Positions 16,458 through 24,192 of a stretch of DNA of 64,000 nucleotides are shown here, in pieces. The translations under genes were made by a program, and so were the position numbers. The notes under the pieces are model-generated. The model did not search any database and was not told the DNA's origin. It worked only from the letters and a program-made list of their open reading frames with translations. Source of the DNA: Cyanobium gracile PCC 6307 (GTDB lineage: Bacteria; Cyanobacteriota; Cyanobacteriia; PCC-6307; Cyanobiaceae); contig NC_019675.1 in the NCBI RefSeq assembly GCF_000316515.1, positions 372,001 through 436,000 on the forward strand, read 5' to 3'. Within the stretch, counting starts at the first letter, position 1; each line of letters begins with the position of its first letter.

Positions 16458-17887
16458 TCGATAAGCAAGAACTCAAAACCAAGCTCAGTCAAAAGTACAG
16501 CCAACTCCCATTCCTGTTTCACTGGCTATCAAGAAACAGGTGGAATCGCTATTACCTCCTGATGGGTATGGCCAATGGATTCATCTGGATTTCGGCCCTG
16601 CTCTATCTGCTGCTGACCAAACCCATCTATACCAGCAGGTGGGCCTTGATTCTGCCCAGCACGAGTTCGGCCACGAATCTCAATCTGCCTGACATCGGCC
16701 AGGCCACCTCCTCCTCCGGTTCCGGGCTGGGTAGTTCCACCTATGACACCAGAGCCAACTATGAATACATCTTTGAAAGCGAGCAGGTGATCAAGGAAGC
16801 CGCCCGGCTCAGCGGGATCAAAAGCAGGGACTTCGGAAAACCGAAAATCAAGCTCATCGACAACACCACGATGATGCAGTTCGAAGTCAGCGGACGATCC
16901 GCCAAGGAGGCGATGAATAAATCGATGGCCCTCTATCAATCAGCGCAAAAAAGGCTGAACGAGCTACGGGAAGGAGAAATGCGTCAACGGGAGATCCCGG
17001 CCGAGTCGATTCTGATGTCTGTGCAGAAAAAACTCCAGGATGCCCAGCAGAAGGTCACAGATTTCAAGTTCAAGTCGGGTCTGACATCGTCCGATCAGGT
17101 GCGGGACCTTTCCGGGAATATCGAGCAACTCCGCCGCCAGCGGGCGGAAGTCCTGGCCAATGAACAGTCAGCCGCCAAGCGGCTCATGCAGCTGAGTGCC
17201 AGCCTGGGGCTGTCGTCATCCCAGGCTGCCGACGCCTTTCAGCTTCAGGTCGACCAGATCTTCCAGCAGCACCTCAAGGACTACAGCGAGGCCACCAGCT
17301 CCCTGCGCCTGCTGGCCGGAAAGTTCGGACCGAATAATCCCAGGGTGATCAAGGAGAAGAACAGACAGCGCTTTGCCCTCAGGAATCTGCTGCAGAGGAG
17401 CCGGCAGATCCTCGGCAAGGACCTTCCTCCCTTGGCGATCAACAGGCTGGCCCTCTCCACGGTCGCCAGCAACTCCGGTCGCGATTCCCTGCTCCAGAGT
17501 CTGGTCAATGTGGCGGCCGAGCAGCGGGCCCTGAGCGGGCAGGCCAAGGAGCTGGATGTGCAGATCAATAACCTGGAGCAGCGGTTGCGGGGGATCACCA
17601 AACCCCTCTCCACTTTGGAGTCCCTGATGCGCAATGAACAGATCGCCCAGGCCGTCTTTGCTTCCACCCTGGCGCAACTGGATCTGGGTCAGGGGGATCT
17701 GTTTTCCGCCTACCCCCTCATCCAGATGGCCGTGGAGCCCACCATGCCTGACAAACCCAGCGCCCCGAAAACGACCTTCGTCCTGGCAGGGGCGGTGGCA
17801 GGCTCGTTCTTCTCCAGCTTCGGCCTCTGGTTGCTTTGGGTCCGCAAACCCTGGATCAAGAAGTTATCGCGGTGGATCTCCCCATGA
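16454..17887 (+). CDS. Wzc/GumC-like polysaccharide co-polymerase, no kinase domain
   Basis: 477 residues from GTG 16454. One transmembrane helix near the N-terminus (about residues 34-56) and one near the C-terminus (about 445-466) flank a long periplasmic region rich in predicted coiled coil (for example 155-320, with many Gln/Glu/Lys/Arg/Leu). A PDKPSAPKT segment precedes the second helix, as in Wzz/Wzc proteins. The cytoplasmic tail is only about a dozen residues, so the tyrosine-kinase (BY-kinase) domain of Wzc is absent and no separate BY-kinase is encoded here. The protein would set chain length and bridge polymerase and exporter. Confidence 0.88.
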   Translation: MIDKQELKTKLSQKYSQLPFLFHWLSRNRWNRYYLLMGMANGFIWISALLYLLLTKPIYTSRWALILPSTSSATNLNLPDIGQATSSSGSGLGSSTYDTRANYEYIFESEQVIKEAARLSGIKSRDFGKPKIKLIDNTTMMQFEVSGRSAKEAMNKSMALYQSAQKRLNELREGEMRQREIPAESILMSVQKKLQDAQQKVTDFKFKSGLTSSDQVRDLSGNIEQLRRQRAEVLANEQSAAKRLMQLSASLGLSSSQAADAFQLQVDQIFQQHLKDYSEATSSLRLLAGKFGPNNPRVIKEKNRQRFALRNLLQRSRQILGKDLPPLAINRLALSTVASNSGRDSLLQSLVNVAAEQRALSGQAKELDVQINNLEQRLRGITKPLSTLESLMRNEQIAQAVFASTLAQLDLGQGDLFSAYPLIQMAVEPTMPDKPSAPKTTFVLAGAVAGSFFSSFGLWLLWVRKPWIKKLSRWISP

Positions 17888-19209
17888 GAGATGGGATGCG
17901 GTCGTCCCATGCCCTCGACGACCACGGAAAGATCCAGCCTGAAAACGTGCCGGAACGCATCATCTGGTGGGCCATCGTCTGGACGTATCCCCTCTGGATC
18001 ATCGGTGGGCTCTACATCGTTGGCTCCCTGCTCGGATGGGTCCTGCTGTTACTGCTCCTGATCAAGATTCTGGCGCAGGATCGAGCCACTCCCCCCGAAG
18101 CCAGGATTCGCATCTCCTGGGTCATCTGGAGCTGGATCATCGGCATGGTGATCATGGAGGTGGCCCTGCTGGTGGGCCACCTGGATTTCGATCTGGGGAT
18201 GGCCATGATCGTGAAATCCAGCATCGGCTGGGCCAAGGGATGGGCCGCCCTGGCCCTCTATCCCCTGGCGGGAAACCTTCGCATCCGGCCCCAGATCATC
18301 TACCGCGCCGTCTGCATCATCGGCCTGCAGACCCTGGTGATCACTCCTCTGCTGTTGGTCACGCCCTTCCTGCACCTGCCGGAGATTCTTTACGTCTCAC
18401 CGTTGAAGGCGGTCGGCGGTCCCGGACCAGAGTTCTTCGACGTGAGGCTTTACGAAATTGATCCCACCACAAACCAGTTGCGCTGGCGGCTGTTCACCCC
18501 CTGGGCGCCGGCCCTGGGCTTTGTCGGAAATGTCTATTTCATGCTCGCGCTTCAGGAAAAGTCCAGGCGATGGAAGGTGCTTGGATTGGCTGGAGCGATC
18601 CTGATGTGCCTGATCTGCAAATCACGCCTGGCGCAGGTCTGCCTGGTCCTGATTCCGATCATCACCACGATGCTGACCAATCTCGGACGACCGGCCGTCC
18701 TGATCCTGCTTGGGGTCGCAAGTTATCTTGGCGGCCTTTTTTCTCCTGTGGCGATCGCTTTCTTCAACGATTTCTGGGAGTCGTTCAAATCGGCAAGAGC
18801 TGATTCCACCCGGGTCAGAATGGCGTTGAAACGTATCGCCATCTACCGCTGGGAAACGGAAGCCCCCATCTGGGGCCATGGGGTGGTGGAAAGGGGCAGC
18901 CATGTGGTGGAGTGGATGCCCATCGGATCCCACCACACCTGGGCAGGCCTGCTGTTCGTCAAGGGCATCGTCGGCTTCTGCGCCCTCATGGTCCCCATGC
19001 TGGCGAGTTTCATCGATCTGTTGATCAAGGGATTGGATCGCCGAAGGCTGACGGCGGGCGTCGGCCTCAGCATGGTGATCATCCTATTCCTGTATACCTT
19101 TGGTGAAAATCTGGAAATCCTCGTCTATCTTTACTGGCCGGGCCTTGTCGTTCTCGGCCTGGCACTGCAGGAGAAACTCACATCCGCTCGCAACCTGCAG
19201 GAAAGCTGA
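17884..19209 (+). CDS. Wzy-like polysaccharide polymerase (O-antigen ligase family)
   Basis: 441 residues from ATG 17884, overlapping the preceding stop (ATGA); an in-frame start at 17836 is less likely. There are about ten to twelve transmembrane segments and a large extracytoplasmic loop in the second half containing RVRMALKRIAIYRWETEAPIWGHG and GSHHTWAGLLFVKG. Arg/His-rich loops of this kind (R..., GHG, H..W..) are typical of the Wzy_C/O-antigen ligase superfamily. It would polymerise repeat units on the periplasmic side. It is the third and last gene of the export/polymerisation trio. Confidence 0.85.
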   Translation: MRDGMRSSHALDDHGKIQPENVPERIIWWAIVWTYPLWIIGGLYIVGSLLGWVLLLLLLIKILAQDRATPPEARIRISWVIWSWIIGMVIMEVALLVGHLDFDLGMAMIVKSSIGWAKGWAALALYPLAGNLRIRPQIIYRAVCIIGLQTLVITPLLLVTPFLHLPEILYVSPLKAVGGPGPEFFDVRLYEIDPTTNQLRWRLFTPWAPALGFVGNVYFMLALQEKSRRWKVLGLAGAILMCLICKSRLAQVCLVLIPIITTMLTNLGRPAVLILLGVASYLGGLFSPVAIAFFNDFWESFKSARADSTRVRMALKRIAIYRWETEAPIWGHGVVERGSHVVEWMPIGSHHTWAGLLFVKGIVGFCALMVPMLASFIDLLIKGLDRRRLTAGVGLSMVIILFLYTFGENLEILVYLYWPGLVVLGLALQEKLTSARNLQES

Positions 19210-19231
19210 GCACCCTGAGGCTTTCAATTCC

Positions 19232-19262
19232 TTGGGTCAACCGCCTGGCTGACGGGTAGAAT
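19232..19262 (+). promoter_or_regulatory. Candidate promoter before the signalling genes
   Basis: Between the Wzy gene and the PAS gene (79 bases) there is TTGGGT at 19232 and a good -10 match TAGAAT at 19257-19262, with a rather long 19-base spacer. An AGGAAGG ribosome-binding site precedes the ATG at 19289. It may let the signalling genes be expressed separately from the EPS genes. Assigned by eye. Confidence 0.35.
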
Positions 19263-19288
19263 CGATAGACGGGCTCAGGAAGGTTGCC

Positions 19289-19636
19289 ATGATCTCCATC
19301 GACGAACTTCGCCATAGACACCTTCCCTTCGTGAAAGCCGATCAGGAAGGTATCATCGAAGAGGTCAATGGCCTGATGGAAGAGATCTATGGCTGGTCAC
19401 CAGCGGATCTGATCGGGAAGTCCCTGGGCATGATTCTGCCCTCATCCTTCCGGGATGCCCATCACCTTGGCTTTTCACGCTTCAGGATGACAGGGGAATC
19501 GGAGGTGCTGAATCACCCCCTGGAGTTGATGACTGTCTGTAAGGATCAACGGGAAATCAACTCGGAACATTTCATCGTTGCGGAACGGCATGGGGATACA
19601 TGGAGCTTTGCCGCAACCCTGAAACCCCTGGAGTGA
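19289..19636 (+). CDS. Stand-alone PAS-domain protein
   Basis: 115 residues consisting of essentially one PAS domain: HLPFVKADQEGIIEEVNGLMEEIYGWSPADLIGKSL is the classical PAS start, followed by MILPSSFRDAHHLGFSRF. No output domain or membrane anchor. It ends four bases before the hybrid histidine kinase ATG, so the two are co-expressed. It may be a sensory subunit or a split PAS module of that kinase; the kinase has its own PAS domain as well. Ligand unknown. Confidence 0.85.
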   Translation: MISIDELRHRHLPFVKADQEGIIEEVNGLMEEIYGWSPADLIGKSLGMILPSSFRDAHHLGFSRFRMTGESEVLNHPLELMTVCKDQREINSEHFIVAERHGDTWSFAATLKPLE

Positions 19637-19640
19637 TCCG

Positions 19641-21305
19641 ATGAGATCCACCGACGATCTCCTCGAACAGCTTCGCAAAACCCTGGGCCGCCTTGATACT
19701 GCGCTCAGCTGCGTCGATGACGGGCTGGTGATCACGGACTTCAAGGGTCTTGTCGAGTGGACCAATCGCGCGTTCGACGTGTTTGTTGGCTGTCCACGCC
19801 TCAAGAGCCTTGGCAAAGAGCTGGATGATCTCGTCCCAACCGGATACGTGGAGGGTCGTCACAAACCGATGAATTCCCTGATCGCCCTTGCTCGCAACGG
19901 TCCCGGTCGCAGCATCATGGATCGCGCGCTGTCGGGTCCCCGCCAGGTTATGGAGGTCAGCTGGTCGCCGGTCAATTTCCATCCCGAACCATCCCTGGTT
20001 TTCGTCTTCAAGGATCTCAGCGAGATCACCCGTGTGCAGGATGCACTCACCGCGTCGCGCGACAGCCTGGAGGAAGAGGTGGCCTCACGGACACGGCAAC
20101 TACAGAAGGCACGCGATGAAGCCCAGGCCGCCACGGAAGCCATGGGTGAGTTTCTTTCAACGATCAGCCACGAGATCAGAACACCCATGAATGCGGTGAT
20201 CGGGATGACCGACCTGCTGCTGGACACACCCCTCAACGGCGCTCAGAGGGAACTGGTACAGACGATCCACAGCAGCGGAGAGCTTCTGCTGTGCCTCATC
20301 AACGACATTCTTGATCTTTCAAAGATCGAAGCCCAGAAGATGACGTTGCGAGCGGATTCGTTCTCCATCCGTGCCCTTGTGGATGAATGTATGCGCATCA
20401 TGAATCCATCCATTCTCTCCAAGGGCCTGAGCCTGGGCATCTTCATTCCCGCCGACCTTCCCGAGGAGCTGTATGGAGACAGTCTGCGCATCCGGCAGAT
20501 CTTGCTGAATCTTATGAACAATGCCGTCAAGTTCACAGACAACGGCACTGTGCAGCTCGACCTCACCTGGAATCCCCTCAGCGTCTCCCGACTGATGCTC
20601 TCGCTGCAGGTTTCTGACTCCGGTCATGGCATTTCGCCAGAGTTCCTTCCCAGGATCTTCAACAGTTTCGCGCAGGACGAAGGATCCCCGAACCATGGCC
20701 ATCGGAACCAGGGAACGGGCCTGGGCCTGGCCATCTGCGATCGCCTGTGCAAGCTGATGGGCGGCAGGATCCGCGTGGAGAGCGAGCAAGGCAAAGGCTC
20801 ACGATTCAGCGTCAGCATCCCGTTGGGCTTCGGCGCGATGGAGGAGGAGAGGCGCGAAGAATCGGTCGCACCAGCGACTCTGGATGATGAACCATCGCTG
20901 CGGATCCTGGTGGCTGATGACAACCGGATCAACCAGCGGGTGATGGAGCTGATGCTGGCAAAACTGGACGCCCAGGCGGAATTCGTCGGTGATGGCCATG
21001 CTGCCGTCGAGAGGGTTCAGCTGGCGGAGTTCGACCTGGTCTTCATGGATCTGCAGATGCCCGGGATGGATGGGCTGGAGGCCACGCGCCGCATTCGCGC
21101 CTCCAGGGTTTATCAGCCCTATGTTGTCGCCCTCACGGCCTCTGCCCTGGGCGAACAGCAGCGCGACTGCCTGACAGCCGGTATGAACGATTTTCTCAGC
21201 AAACCCGTCCGTCTTCCCGACATTCGTCAGGCGCTTCAGCGCTACCGTCAATGGAAGCAAAGGAGCCAGAATCCCATGGGCTCCGGCAGGCCCCAGCTCC
21301 CGTGA
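19641..21305 (+). CDS. Soluble hybrid histidine kinase (PAS-HisKA-HATPase-REC)
   Basis: 554 residues, no transmembrane segments. Residues about 15-135 are a PAS domain (ALSCVDDGLVITDFKGLVEWTNRAF). A coiled coil runs about 135-168. HisKA has FLSTISHEIRTPMNAVIGM with phosphoacceptor H177. The ATPase domain has LNLMNNAVKFTD (N box), VSDSGHGIS (G1) and GTGLGLAI (G2). Residues about 418-540 are a receiver: ADDN acidic pocket, FMDLQMPGMDG with D470, and K521 in LSKPV. The kinase core and receiver look intact. The design requires an HPt protein for onward transfer, and one is encoded immediately after with a GTGA overlap. Confidence 0.93.
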   Translation: MRSTDDLLEQLRKTLGRLDTALSCVDDGLVITDFKGLVEWTNRAFDVFVGCPRLKSLGKELDDLVPTGYVEGRHKPMNSLIALARNGPGRSIMDRALSGPRQVMEVSWSPVNFHPEPSLVFVFKDLSEITRVQDALTASRDSLEEEVASRTRQLQKARDEAQAATEAMGEFLSTISHEIRTPMNAVIGMTDLLLDTPLNGAQRELVQTIHSSGELLLCLINDILDLSKIEAQKMTLRADSFSIRALVDECMRIMNPSILSKGLSLGIFIPADLPEELYGDSLRIRQILLNLMNNAVKFTDNGTVQLDLTWNPLSVSRLMLSLQVSDSGHGISPEFLPRIFNSFAQDEGSPNHGHRNQGTGLGLAICDRLCKLMGGRIRVESEQGKGSRFSVSIPLGFGAMEEERREESVAPATLDDEPSLRILVADDNRINQRVMELMLAKLDAQAEFVGDGHAAVERVQLAEFDLVFMDLQMPGMDGLEATRRIRASRVYQPYVVALTASALGEQQRDCLTAGMNDFLSKPVRLPDIRQALQRYRQWKQRSQNPMGSGRPQLP

Positions 21306-21670
21306 CGTTGTCATCTGACGATTCCATCGATACCCGATCCTGGGACGACTTGCGGGAGCTCGGCGGCCCGGACGCCGACGCGATGATCGCCGAACTCATC
21401 GACATCTACGCCGAGGATGCCGCCCAGCTCGTTTCCTCCCTGCTGAAGGCCCGGCAGGCCGGTGATCGCCCTTCTCTTGTTGCCGCCGCCCATGCCCTGC
21501 GGTCTCCGAGCGCCAGTCTCGGCGCCCTCAGGCTGGCCGAGCGCTGCCGTTTGCTGGAGTTGGCGGCCGGAGCGGCGGCGGCGGAGCTCCCGGCCGGCCT
21601 GATCGACGACCTGCTCCGCGAACTCGAAAGGGTCCTGGCCGCGCTGACGTCGTTGCGGCCGCAGCCTTGA
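21302..21670 (+). CDS. HPt phosphotransfer protein
   Basis: 122 residues from GTG 21302, which overlaps the kinase stop (GTGA). Residues about 13-115 are a histidine phosphotransfer four-helix bundle; the signature AAAHALRSPSASLGALRLAERCRLLE places the phosphoacceptor at H64. Such proteins carry phosphate from a hybrid kinase receiver to a terminal response regulator. Here the next gene, starting 5 bases after the stop, is a response regulator, completing a His-Asp-His-Asp relay in gene order. Confidence 0.9.
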   Translation: MTLSSDDSIDTRSWDDLRELGGPDADAMIAELIDIYAEDAAQLVSSLLKARQAGDRPSLVAAAHALRSPSASLGALRLAERCRLLELAAGAAAAELPAGLIDDLLRELERVLAALTSLRPQP

Positions 21671-21675
21671 CAGCC

Positions 21676-22902
21676 ATGACACGCCTTCTGCTGATCGACG
21701 ATGACCGGGTGCTGCAACGCATCCTGCAGACGCGGCTAAGCCAGCAGGGACTGGAGGTGTTGTTGGCAGCCTCTGGAGACGAGGGACTGGCGATGGCCCG
21801 GCACCATCAGCCCCAGATCATCCTCTGTGACTGGTGCATGCCGGGCATGGACGGCCTGGAGGTCTGCCGCAGGCTCAAATCCGATGCCGACCTCGCGGCG
21901 ATCTTCTTCATTCTGCTGACCTCCAAAGGCGAGGTTGGGGACAGGGTCTCGGGGCTGGATGCCGGTGCCGACGACTTCCTGATCAAGCCCGTGGATCCGG
22001 CGGAGCTCATGGCCCGCGTCAGAGCCGCGATGCGGCTCTTCGACAGCAACCAGCAACTGAGGGCCCTGAGTCTGGATCTGGCGAAGCAGAAAGCCCGCCT
22101 GGAGGAGGAGCTCTCCAAGGCTGCCGATTACGTTCGCTCCATCCTGCCGGCTCCCTTGACTGGCGAGGTGGAGATTGCATCCCTGTTTCTTCCCTCCAGC
22201 CAGCTGGGTGGAGACTGCTTCGATTTCTACTGGCTGGATGATGACCATCTGGTGATGTACATCCTGGATGTCTCCGGCCATGGTCTGGCCTCTGCTCTGC
22301 CATCCATCTCCGTTCACAATCTGCTGCGCACCAAGGCCCCCTCGCGGCTCAGCCACCCAGGAGCAGACAGCCCCCATCGGCGTCAGTCCGACACCTTTCT
22401 GGAGCAGCCCGCAGTAGTGATGCGTGTTCTCAATCAGCTCTTCCAGATGGATTCCCAGAATGGCCAGTACTTCACGATGTGGTATGGGGTGTTCGACCGA
22501 CCGAATCGACGCCTGAACTATGCCAGTGCGGGCCATCCGCCGGCGTTGCTGCGATCCTTGAGCCGCCATGGGGAGGGGGCCATTCAGGAGCTGAAGGCTC
22601 CAGGGATGCCCATCGGCCTGTTCCCCGAAGCCTCCTACCAGAGCAGGGAGTGCGGCATCGGTGCCGACGATGAGCTCTATCTGCTGACGGACGGCCTGTT
22701 CGAGATTCCCCTCAATGACAACCGCATGTGGGATTACCACCAGTTTCTCTCGCTCCTCAACGACCAGCCGTTCGATCCCACAGCCGATCTCAACCGGCTG
22801 GTGACGGCGATCCGAATGGCGACGGGTCAGAAGAGCTTCCCGGATGATGCCTCGATGATCCGCCTGCGCTTCCGGGCCTCTCCTTCCGCCAGCGGAGTCT
22901 GA
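21676..22902 (+). CDS. Response regulator with PP2C/SpoIIE (RsbU-like) phosphatase output
   Basis: 408 residues from ATG 21676 (a TTG at 21667 is also in frame). Residues 1-120 are a receiver: LLLIDDDR, D52 in LCDWCMPGMDG, and K104 in LIKPVDP. A coiled-coil linker (about 122-150) leads to a PP2C-type phosphatase of the SpoIIE/RsbU class. That domain has SQLGGDCFDFYWL (D180), YILDVSGHGLASAL (D198), YASAGHPP, LLTDGLFE and FPDDASMI, so the metal-binding aspartates are present. Such phosphatases dephosphorylate STAS proteins in partner switching. It converges on the free STAS gene, whose stop is at 22968. Confidence 0.93.
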   Translation: MTRLLLIDDDRVLQRILQTRLSQQGLEVLLAASGDEGLAMARHHQPQIILCDWCMPGMDGLEVCRRLKSDADLAAIFFILLTSKGEVGDRVSGLDAGADDFLIKPVDPAELMARVRAAMRLFDSNQQLRALSLDLAKQKARLEEELSKAADYVRSILPAPLTGEVEIASLFLPSSQLGGDCFDFYWLDDDHLVMYILDVSGHGLASALPSISVHNLLRTKAPSRLSHPGADSPHRRQSDTFLEQPAVVMRVLNQLFQMDSQNGQYFTMWYGVFDRPNRRLNYASAGHPPALLRSLSRHGEGAIQELKAPGMPIGLFPEASYQSRECGIGADDELYLLTDGLFEIPLNDNRMWDYHQFLSLLNDQPFDPTADLNRLVTAIRMATGQKSFPDDASMIRLRFRASPSASGV

Positions 22903-22967
22903 ACGGAGTCCTCCCTTCCAGCGCTGACCGGCAGGTGACACGGCCGAGGATGGCCGAGCCAGGCCTT

Positions 22968-23234
22968 TCAGACGACTTCGAAGATCTTGTCGGTCCCTGT
23001 CATCTCCAGCACCATCTTCATCTGAGGCCCGGGGGACTGAAGGGAGAGCCGATGCCCCGCCTCACGCACCTTCTTCAGGCAGCGCACCAGCGCGCTGAAA
23101 CCATTGCTGTCCATGAAGGTGATCCCTTCACAGGCGATCACCACCCTCTCCTCTCCGGCACTCAGGGCCTGGCACACCTCCCCAAGCAAAGCCCTGCCAC
23201 TCACTTCATCGAGAATGCCGGAGGGGTGAATCAC
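22968..23234 (-). CDS. Stand-alone STAS protein (anti-sigma-factor-antagonist type)
   Basis: 88 residues from a GTG at 23234. A single STAS domain: IHPSGILDEVSGRALL, VVIACEGITFMDSNGFSALV with the phosphorylatable S43 in the MDSNG motif, and FEVV at the end. It should be the substrate of an RsbW-like kinase and of the PP2C phosphatase whose gene converges on it. It lies 103 bases after menB on the same strand, but an inverted repeat in that gap suggests separate transcription. The output partner (kinase at 8275 or the fused STAS-transferase) is inferred. Confidence 0.88.
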   Translation of the reverse strand: MIHPSGILDEVSGRALLGEVCQALSAGEERVVIACEGITFMDSNGFSALVRCLKKVREAGHRLSLQSPGPQMKMVLEMTGTDKIFEVV

Positions 23235-23255
23235 GTGAACTTCTTTCTAAAATCA

Positions 23256-23292
23256 GGGATCGAGAAGTTGTGCTGGATCAACTCTCGATCCC
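23256..23292 (-). terminator. Long inverted repeat between menB and the STAS gene
   Basis: On the plus strand GGGATCGAGAAGTTG (23256-23270) faces CAACTCTCGATCCC (23279-23292) across an 8-base loop: a 14-bp stem with a single bulged base. Read on the minus strand the stem is followed by CTGATTTTAG, a weak T-rich tract. It fits a terminator for menD-menB, but it also lies only about 22 bases before the STAS start, so it could act in that gene's leader. Confidence 0.55.
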
Positions 23293-23337
23293 ATCTTCTA
23301 GCACGCAATGGCAGCGCTGTCCCTGCGGCGCCGAGCG

Positions 23338-24192
23338 TCAGGGCAACCAGGGGCTGCCCGAGAAGTCGGGATCCCGCTTTTCCAGAAAGGCATTGCGCCC
23401 CTCCTGGCCCTCGCTGGTCCGGTAGAACAGATGGGTCGCCTGACCCGCCAGTTCCTGCAGGCCGGCCAAGCCGTCCGTTTCGGCATTGAAGGCGGCCTTG
23501 AGGCAGCGGATCGCCGTGGGGCTGTGCTGCAGCACCTCCCGCGCCCAGGCCACCCCTTCGGCCTCAAGCCGCTCCAGGGGCACCACCGCGTTCACCAGCC
23601 CCATGGCCAGGGCCTGCTCCGCCGAGTAGCGGCGGCAGAGGAACCAGATCTCCCGGGCCTTGCGCTGGCCCACCACCCGGGCCAGGTAGCCGGCGCCGAA
23701 GCCGCCGTCGAAGCTGCCCACCCGGGGTCCGGTCTGGCCGAAGACGGCGTTCTCGGCCGCCAGGCTCAGGTCGCAGAGCAGGTGCAGCACCTGGCCGCCG
23801 CCGATGGCGTAGCCGGCCACCAGGGCGATCACCACCTTGGGCAGGCTGCGGATGATCCGCTGCAGGTCGAGCACGTTCAGCCGCGGCAGCCCCGAGGCGT
23901 CGAGATAGCCGCCATCGCCACGCACGCTCTGGTCGCCTCCGGCACAGAAGGCCCAGACGCCGTCGGCGGCCGGCCCCTCCCCGGTGAACAGCACCACCCC
24001 GATGGAGGGATCGTCCCGCACCCGGTTGAAGGCATCACAGAGCTCCTGCACTGTGAGCGGACGGAAGGCGTTGCGCTTCTCGGGCCGGTTGATGCTGATC
24101 CGGGCGATCCCGTCGCCGCTGGTCTCGAAGCGGATGTCGCTGTAAGCGCCGGCGCTGGTCCAGCGCGGTGGGGCGGGGGGAACGGGGGTCAT
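23338..24192 (-). CDS. menB: 1,4-dihydroxy-2-naphthoyl-CoA synthase
   Basis: 284 residues of the crotonase superfamily, MenB subgroup: [17 protein letters not shown], the oxyanion-hole segment [27 protein letters not shown], and [19 protein letters not shown], then the C-terminal [16 protein letters not shown], which is typical of MenB. It closes the second naphthoquinone ring; in cyanobacteria the product leads to phylloquinone of photosystem I. The ATG overlaps the menD stop (ATGA), so menD-menB are one operon. Confidence 0.96.
   Translation of the reverse strand: MTPVPPAPPRWTSAGAYSDIRFETSGDGIARISINRPEKRNAFRPLTVQELCDAFNRVRDDPSIGVVLFTGEGPAADGVWAFCAGGDQSVRGDGGYLDASGLPRLNVLDLQRIIRSLPKVVIALVAGYAIGGGQVLHLLCDLSLAAENAVFGQTGPRVGSFDGGFGAGYLARVVGQRKAREIWFLCRRYSAEQALAMGLVNAVVPLERLEAEGVAWAREVLQHSPTAIRCLKAAFNAETDGLAGLQELAGQATHLFYRTSEGQEGRNAFLEKRDPDFSGSPWLP

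Noticed and set aside
6700..23300. EPS region as an integrative element
   Set aside because: No integrase, transposase, tRNA border or direct repeats seen; only lower GC and function set it apart.
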